This document shows positions 57,393-64,000 of a DNA stretch of 64,000 nucleotides, one piece after another. Each line of letters opens with the position of its first letter. Position 1 is the first letter of the stretch. The DNA is taken from positions 46,088-110,087 of the forward strand of contig SECS01000003.1 of NCBI GenBank assembly GCA_004211435.1, given 5' to 3'. Made by a program: the position numbers and the translations under genes. The notes under the pieces were generated by a model. The model was not told the origin of the DNA, did not search any database, and saw only the letters and a list, made by a program, of their open reading frames with translations. The DNA comes from Novosphingobium sp. (GTDB lineage: Bacteria; Pseudomonadota; Alphaproteobacteria; Sphingomonadales; Sphingomonadaceae).

Positions 57393-57823
57393 GGCTTGAG
57401 GTCGACCACGACGAAGTCGGACAGCAGCGCGTCGATCAGCAGGCTGCGATGGCATTCGCGCGCCTCGCGCTCATAGCAAAGGAGTGCGACGCGTTTCTCG
57501 CAGGCAAGCTCCCGCAGTTCGGCCATTGCCGCCATCGCCTGGGGGAGTTCGAGCTGGCCGGCGTAGACCTTGGACAAGGTCGCATGATCACCACGGCGCG
57601 CCGCCGCCCGGCCCTCGGCCGGCGTACCCAACTGCTTCATGTGGCGATATGCGATCCCCGTCTCGCCCATGGCCGTGGCGAGCGCGGACTTCGAGAAGCC
57701 GGGCCGACGCGACAGCGGTAGGTAGCGGATGTCGGCGAGCACTTCGACGCCGGCCGCGGACAGCGCTGCGGTCACGTCGTCGATGCGCGCCTGTTCGTAA
57801 CCGATGGTCCAGATCGTGGGCAT
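57389..57823 (-). CDS. DUF488 family protein
   Basis: A 144-residue protein starting MPTIWTIGY, with the family signatures DIRYLPLSRRPGFSK and the cysteine in LCYEREARECHRS near the C-terminus. The fold is thought to be enzymatic or nucleic-acid-binding but no activity is proven. Start chosen at MPTIWT. Last gene of the minus-strand run that begins with methylmalonyl-CoA mutase. Confidence 0.9.
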   Translation of the reverse strand: MPTIWTIGYEQARIDDVTAALSAAGVEVLADIRYLPLSRRPGFSKSALATAMGETGIAYRHMKQLGTPAEGRAAARRGDHATLSKVYAGQLELPQAMAAMAELRELACEKRVALLCYEREARECHRSLLIDALLSDFVVVDLKP

Positions 57824-57845
57824 GCCAACAAGGTGGGGAGTGGGC

Positions 57846-58631
57846 TCAGCCGAACAAGGCCACCGACTGCAGGCCCGACAGCATCGGCGCGCCCTCGGCG
57901 TTCCAGATTGCCATGCGCTGGCTCGAACAGCCGGCCTCGGCATAGTCGCCAGTCGAGCGCAGCAGCCACCAGCCGTCACACGTCACCGGCGCTGGGGTCA
58001 GCAGATTGACCTGCCACTGCATCGTGCTCACCGGCGTCTTGGGCCCCAGCAGCGACATCACGCCCGGCGGCAGGGCATCGGCGCAGAGCACGAGTTCGAC
58101 CATCGGATCAAGCCCCGCGCGCGCGCGCGCGCGCACCCACCAGCACTGCTCGGGACGCTTGTCGTCGCTGCGCGGGACCGCGAAGCGCACTTCGAAATTG
58201 TGGCGCAGGAACGACGGCGCCCGGTCGTTCTCGAAGCCCTTGGCCTCATCGAGTGCGATCAGCCCCGCAGGCACCGGGCAGTCGTCGACGTGGACCGCGC
58301 TCGCGACCGGCCCCATAAAGACGAAGCTGGCAGTGAATGCGACTTCGCCGTCCCGCAGGACTTCGGCGGCCATCCAGGTGGCATTGCGACCGCGCCGAAT
58401 CTGGCGCGCTTGCACGGTCACCTCGCCGAACACCGGCGCGATCATCGAGACCTGGGCCGAGCGCAGCGGGGGCAGGCTTTCGCCCAATTCGATCGCGGTC
58501 GCCAGGGCGAGCGCGGTGGAGAAGCCGCCATAGGCGGTGCGCCCCTGATGCCAGTCCTCGGGAACGCGGTAGGCGCGGCGGCCGGGCTCGCCGCCCGCGG
58601 CGGCCAGGATTTCGGAGAAGGCTGTCGACAT
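57846..58631 (-). CDS. Acyl-CoA thioesterase-like (double hot-dog) protein
   Basis: A 261-residue protein of two hot-dog domains. The first contains HQGRTAYGGFSTALALATAI, matching the G-G-x-x-x-A pattern of TesB-like and 4HBT_3 thioesterases. The second is less conserved. It probably cleaves an acyl-CoA in the cytoplasm, substrate unknown. A (CG)n tract of 19 bases (58116-58134) codes for RARARA, a possible slippage site. Start at MSTAFSEI. Same strand as the neighbouring genes, with small gaps. Confidence 0.85.
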   Translation of the reverse strand: MSTAFSEILAAAGGEPGRRAYRVPEDWHQGRTAYGGFSTALALATAIELGESLPPLRSAQVSMIAPVFGEVTVQARQIRRGRNATWMAAEVLRDGEVAFTASFVFMGPVASAVHVDDCPVPAGLIALDEAKGFENDRAPSFLRHNFEVRFAVPRSDDKRPEQCWWVRARARAGLDPMVELVLCADALPPGVMSLLGPKTPVSTMQWQVNLLTPAPVTCDGWWLLRSTGDYAEAGCSSQRMAIWNAEGAPMLSGLQSVALFG

Positions 58632-58671
58632 GGCTCCCCTTGGCACGACCGAGGGGAAGCGGACAAGCCGG

Positions 58672-59376
58672 CTAGGGCCGCAGCATCAGGTTGACCGCGA
58701 ACACATGGTCCATCTGATCGCGGCCGACCGGCGTCTTGACGTACTGGTTGAGATAGCCGGTCTCGACCGTCGACTTGCCCGATAGCGGCAGCTCGACCCC
58801 GGCGAAACTGCGCACGCGATCGAAGCCGCCGCGCGCGCCCCAGTCGGTGTCGTTGAGCGCCAAGAAGCCCTCCACCCAGCCGAGCAGCGCGACCTTGCTG
58901 CCCTTCTTCACGGGCACGGCCGCGCGGATCATCTGGCGCACGCGCCAGCCGGTGTCGTCGCCGGTCGACAGCCAGCGCTGTTCGAGCCGCGTACGCGACG
59001 ACAGCGCGATGCCCGCCGGCTTTCCGAGCGACCAGTTGACCTGCTGGAACGAGCGATGCTCGCGCGTCTCGCGTCCACCCGCAGGCCGGGTGCGGACATT
59101 CGCATAGCCCTGGTAGACACTGACCTTGTTGGAGAGCTTCACGCCGACCGCCCCGCGCAGCATCATCTGCGACAGCTCGGACGCGTCGTTGCCGAAGCGC
59201 GGCTGGAGCTCGAGGAAATAGACGAGATCGTCCTTGATCGGCCCTTGGGCCACGGTCTGTTGCCAGACCTGGGCGTCGTGCCGGGTTTCTGCGCGCGCGG
59301 GCATGGCAGCCAGTGCCGCGGCGGCAAGCGAAAGAATGGCGAGAGAACGCGGGTCAAGCATAGTCACCCTATTCAT
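58672..59376 (-). CDS. DUF2490 family exported protein
   Basis: A 234-residue protein with a signal peptide (LAILSLAAAALAAMPARAE, near residues 12-30) and about ten amphipathic beta-strands ending in the aromatic-poor NLMLRP. The pattern DAQVWQQTVAQGPIKDDLVYFLELQPRFG is DUF2490. It is probably an outer-membrane barrel of unknown function. A Met five codons in could also start it. Confidence 0.85.
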   Translation of the reverse strand: MNRVTMLDPRSLAILSLAAAALAAMPARAETRHDAQVWQQTVAQGPIKDDLVYFLELQPRFGNDASELSQMMLRGAVGVKLSNKVSVYQGYANVRTRPAGGRETREHRSFQQVNWSLGKPAGIALSSRTRLEQRWLSTGDDTGWRVRQMIRAAVPVKKGSKVALLGWVEGFLALNDTDWGARGGFDRVRSFAGVELPLSGKSTVETGYLNQYVKTPVGRDQMDHVFAVNLMLRP

Positions 59377-59433
59377 GTCGCCGCCTTACAATCGCGTTAC
59401 TCCAGCGTTACGAAATAATCCCAACGCCGCCGA

Positions 59434-59805
59434 TCAGAACAGCCGTGAGCCGTTGGGCACGGCCTGGCCGGGCGCGAACAGCACCACCCTGCCTTGGGTA
59501 TCGGCGAAGCCCAAGGTCAGCACTTCGGACAGCGCCTTGCCGATCTGCCGCGGCGGGAAGTTCACCACTGCCGCGACCTGCCGGCCGACAAGCGCCTCGG
59601 CATCGTAGAGCGTGGCGATCTGCGCACAGCTCTTCTTCACGCCGATCGTTGGCCCGAAGTCGATGCGCAGCTTGAGGCTGGGCTTGCGCGCCTCGGGAAA
59701 GGGCTCGGCCGCGACCACCGTGCCCACCCGAATGTCGACCCGCAGGAAGTCTGCGAAATCGATCGTATCTTCGGGGGGCGCGGCTGGGTCGTGGTCGAGA
59801 TGCAC
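59434..59805 (-). CDS. csaA: CsaA-like tRNA-binding-domain protein
   Basis: A 123-residue protein with the OB-fold tRNA-binding domain of the CsaA/ARC1/MetRS-C group: DFLRVDIRVGTVVAAEPFP, then VVNFPPRQIG and the C-terminal PGQAVPNGSRL. CsaA is linked to protein export and folding in Bacillus, and it binds tRNA-like folds. The start is GTG one base after the pccA stop (TAAGGTG), so it is read with pccA. Confidence 0.88.
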   Translation of the reverse strand: MHLDHDPAAPPEDTIDFADFLRVDIRVGTVVAAEPFPEARKPSLKLRIDFGPTIGVKKSCAQIATLYDAEALVGRQVAAVVNFPPRQIGKALSEVLTLGFADTQGRVVLFAPGQAVPNGSRLF

Positions 59806-59806
59806 C

Positions 59807-61828
<2,022 letters not shown>

Positions 61829-61896
61829 GTCCTACCCTTCTCTTCTGTGCCTGCCGCGATGCAGCCGGCACGAACTATTCTAAAAATCTTTGACGC

Positions 61897-62358
61897 TCAA
61901 ACCGGCTTTCGCGCCAGGTAGACACCCAGCGCCATGACGACGATGCCCAGCAGACGCCGCGGCGTGATCGCCGCCTGCGCCGCGCTGAGCAGGCCGAAGT
62001 GATCGACCGTCGCCGCCGCGACGACCTGGCCGAGCAGCACGAAGAACACCGCATTGCCCACGCCGATGCGCGGCCCCGCCCAGGTGATCGAGGCGATGTA
62101 GGAGACCACCACCAGCGCGCCGAGATAGAAATACGGCGGAATGCCGCGGAACTTCGCGAGCGCGGGGAAGCCACCGTTGACCATCATCAGTCCGAACGAC
62201 AGCACCAAGCCAAAGCAGAACAGCAGGAAGGTCGCCGCATAAGGGCTGTCGATCTGCCGGCCGAGCCCGCCGTTCAGCGCAGCCATCAGCGGAATGCTGA
62301 CGCCCACGACGAACATCATCGCCGCTATCCCCAGAAAGCTGGCGGGGTTGGTCTGCAA
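61897..62358 (-). CDS. DMT-superfamily membrane protein (DUF606/YdcZ type)
   Basis: A 153-residue protein with five predicted helices, FLGIAAMMFVVGVSIPLMAALNG at the N-terminus, and a GVGNAVFFVLLGQVVAAATVDHFG repeat-like segment. YdcZ family proteins are small multidrug-resistance-like transporters of unknown substrate. The start is TTG one base after the mutase stop, suggesting coupling, with ATG codons further in as alternatives. A hairpin follows before pccA. Confidence 0.85.
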   Translation of the reverse strand: MQTNPASFLGIAAMMFVVGVSIPLMAALNGGLGRQIDSPYAATFLLFCFGLVLSFGLMMVNGGFPALAKFRGIPPYFYLGALVVVSYIASITWAGPRIGVGNAVFFVLLGQVVAAATVDHFGLLSAAQAAITPRRLLGIVVMALGVYLARKPV

Positions 62359-62359
62359 C

Positions 62360-64000
62360 TTATTCGGCCGCTTCCAGCTCGCCGCCCAGCGGCGGCATGT
62401 TGTGGCCGAGCAGGCGCAGCACGTCGGCCGCGCATTCGACCACGTTGGAGCCGGGGCCGTAGATGCCCTGGACGCCGGCGTTGCGCAGGTAGTCGTAGTC
62501 CTGCGGCGGGATGACGCCGCCGGCGATGACCTTGATGTCGCTGCGGCCCTGGGCGCGCAGCAGCTGGATCAGTTCGGGGATCAGCGTCTTGTGGCCGGCC
62601 GCGAGGCTCGAGGCGCCGACGACGTCGACCTCGTTGTCGAGCGCCAGGACCACGGTTTCCTCGGGGGTCTGGAACAGCGGACCCGAAACGATGTCGAAGC
62701 CCATGTCGCCAAAGGCCGAAGCGATGACGTTGGCGCCGCGGTCGTGGCCGTCCTGGCCCATCTTGGCGACGAGCAGCTTGGGCTTGCGGCCGAGACGGCG
62801 GGTGACGGCCTCGACGCCGTCGAGCACCTGCTGCCAGCGGCTGTCGCCCGCGTAAGGCGCGGCATAGACGCCCTTCACCGGGGTCGGCTGGGTGCCGTAG
62901 CGCTTGAAGCTGTCTTCCATCGCCGAGCTGATCTCGCCGAGCGTGGCGCGTTCGCGCGCGCATTCGACCGCGGCGGCGAGCAGGTTGTTCTCGATCGACT
63001 GCTCGCCCGCGGCGGCCTTGCGCAGCGCGTCGAGCGCAGCCTGGCACTTGGCTTCGTCGCGGTCGGCCTTCATCTTGTTGATGCGGGCGATCTGGCCCTC
63101 GCGAACCTTGGCGTTGTCGACCTCGAGCGTCTCAAGCAGGTCCTCGGTGGCGAGGCGGTACTTGTTGACGCCGACGATGACGTCGTCGCCGCGGTCGACG
63201 CGCGCCTGGCGGGCGGCGGCGGCGGTCTCAATCATCGCCTTGGGCCAGCCGGCGGCGACGGCCTTGGCCATGCCGCCCTCAGACTCGACGCGCTCGATGA
63301 TCTCCCAGGCCTGGTCGACCAGCTGCTGCGTCAGGCTCTCGATGTAGTAAGACCCACCCAGCGGATCGACGACATTGCACATGCCCGTCTCCTCCTGGAT
63401 GATGATCTGCGTGTTGCGGGCGATACGCGCCGAGAAGTCGGTCGGCAGCGCGATCGCCTCGTCGAGCGCATTGGTGTGCAGCGACTGCGTGCCGCCGAGC
63501 ATAGAGGCCATCGCCTCGATCGTCGTGCGGATCACGTTGTTGTAGGGATCCTGCTCCTGCAGCGACACGCCCGAGGTCTGGCAGTGGGTGCGCAGCATCT
63601 TCGAGCGCTCGTCCTTGGCGCCGAGGTTCGTCATCACCCGGTGCCACAGCACGCGCGCGGCGCGCAGCTTGGCGACTTCCATGAAGAAGTTCATGCCGAT
63701 GGCGAAGAAGAACGACAGGCGGCCGGCGAACTTGTCGATGTCGAGGCCCGAGGCGACGCCGTATTTCACGTACTCGGCGCCGTCGGCGATCGTGAAGGCC
63801 AGTTCCTGGACCTGCGTCGCGCCGGCTTCCTGCATGTGGTAGCCGGAGATCGAGATCGAATTGAACTTCGGCATCTCGCGGCTGGTGTAGCCGAAGATGT
63901 CCGAGATGATCCGCATGCTCGGCTCGGGCGGGTAGATGTAGGTGTTGCGGACCATGAACTCCTTGAGGATGTCGTTCTGGATGGTCCCGTCGAGCAGCTT
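62360..64000 (-). CDS. scpA: Methylmalonyl-CoA mutase, C-terminal part (cut by window end)
   Basis: The visible 546 residues start within the catalytic TIM-barrel domain ([10 protein letters not shown], then [16 protein letters not shown]) and continue through the C-terminal B12-binding domain with [11 protein letters not shown] (DxHxxG) and [14 protein letters not shown]. The enzyme converts methylmalonyl-CoA to succinyl-CoA using adenosylcobalamin, at the end of propionyl-CoA breakdown. With pccA it forms the propionate module. The 5' end lies beyond the window's right edge. Confidence 0.95.
   Translation of the reverse strand, partial: KLLDGTIQNDILKEFMVRNTYIYPPEPSMRIISDIFGYTSREMPKFNSISISGYHMQEAGATQVQELAFTIADGAEYVKYGVASGLDIDKFAGRLSFFFAIGMNFFMEVAKLRAARVLWHRVMTNLGAKDERSKMLRTHCQTSGVSLQEQDPYNNVIRTTIEAMASMLGGTQSLHTNALDEAIALPTDFSARIARNTQIIIQEETGMCNVVDPLGGSYYIESLTQQLVDQAWEIIERVESEGGMAKAVAAGWPKAMIETAAAARQARVDRGDDVIVGVNKYRLATEDLLETLEVDNAKVREGQIARINKMKADRDEAKCQAALDALRKAAAGEQSIENNLLAAAVECARERATLGEISSAMEDSFKRYGTQPTPVKGVYAAPYAGDSRWQQVLDGVEAVTRRLGRKPKLLVAKMGQDGHDRGANVIASAFGDMGFDIVSGPLFQTPEETVVLALDNEVDVVGASSLAAGHKTLIPELIQLLRAQGRSDIKVIAGGVIPPQDYDYLRNAGVQGIYGPGSNVVECAADVLRLLGHNMPPLGGELEAAE

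Overview
The window is a gene-dense, high-GC chromosomal segment of an alphaproteobacterium, most likely a member of the Sphingomonadales (Sphingomonas, Novosphingobium or Sphingobium type). I base this on GC-rich codon use, frequent GTG starts with GTGA start/stop overlaps, a DivL-type kinase in the block ahcY-divL-tsaE-amgK-murU-addB-addA-trxA that is typical of alphaproteobacteria, and short palindromic intergenic repeats of the sort common in sphingomonads. Genus cannot be settled from the sequence alone. There is no insertion sequence, prophage, CRISPR array or rRNA operon. Two tRNA genes are present (Asn-GTT and Arg-ACG), and no gene-free stretch exceeds 300 bases.

Layout. 1-1019 holds the 5' end of the nuo (complex I) operon on the minus strand. 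1259-10643 is a mixed set of metabolic genes: thiolase, SH3-like protein, 2-hydroxyacid dehydrogenase, ammonium transporter, a coupled AttH/CrtC-like plus P-loop kinase pair, recG divergent from sdhE, and a Dabb protein. 10754-18616 holds mfd, a GT-C type glycosyltransferase of lower GC, an EAL phosphodiesterase, nadK, tRNA-Asn and a small conserved protein. 18683-26316 holds secA, small exported or lipoprotein genes, a possible Cys-His-Asp enzyme, argJ with an inositol-monophosphatase-family gene, and trxA.

26395-39071 is the core block, all on the minus strand. ahcY lies behind its own operator-like palindrome and a terminator. It is followed by divL (tyrosine in place of the phospho-accepting histidine), tsaE, amgK, murU, addB and addA. 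These link cell-cycle control, tRNA t6A modification, cell-wall sugar recycling and double-strand break repair.

39348-47124 holds an exported protein, a peroxiredoxin, a polytopic membrane protein, folE, a phospholipase D-family protein, a SnoaL-like protein, a Crp/Fnr regulator, tRNA-Arg overlapping a Nudix gene, and two Flp pilin genes. 47227-51920 holds xerD with two upstream coupled genes, then aroK-aroB. 52060-54396 is a TonB-dependent siderophore receptor behind a Fur-box-like palindrome. 54430-57392 holds an RNase H-like protein, a pseudouridine synthase, a single-domain response regulator and a POT transporter. 57389-64000 is a minus-strand run ending with the propionyl-CoA pathway genes pccA and methylmalonyl-CoA mutase, the latter cut by the window end.

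No clearly new multi-gene system stands out. The best leads are the Tyr-type DivL, the 178-residue protein with a possible Cys-His-Asp triad, the GTGA-coupled AttH-like/kinase pair, two 130-bp repeats (one inside the addB-addA operon), the ahcY operator and the Fur-like site.
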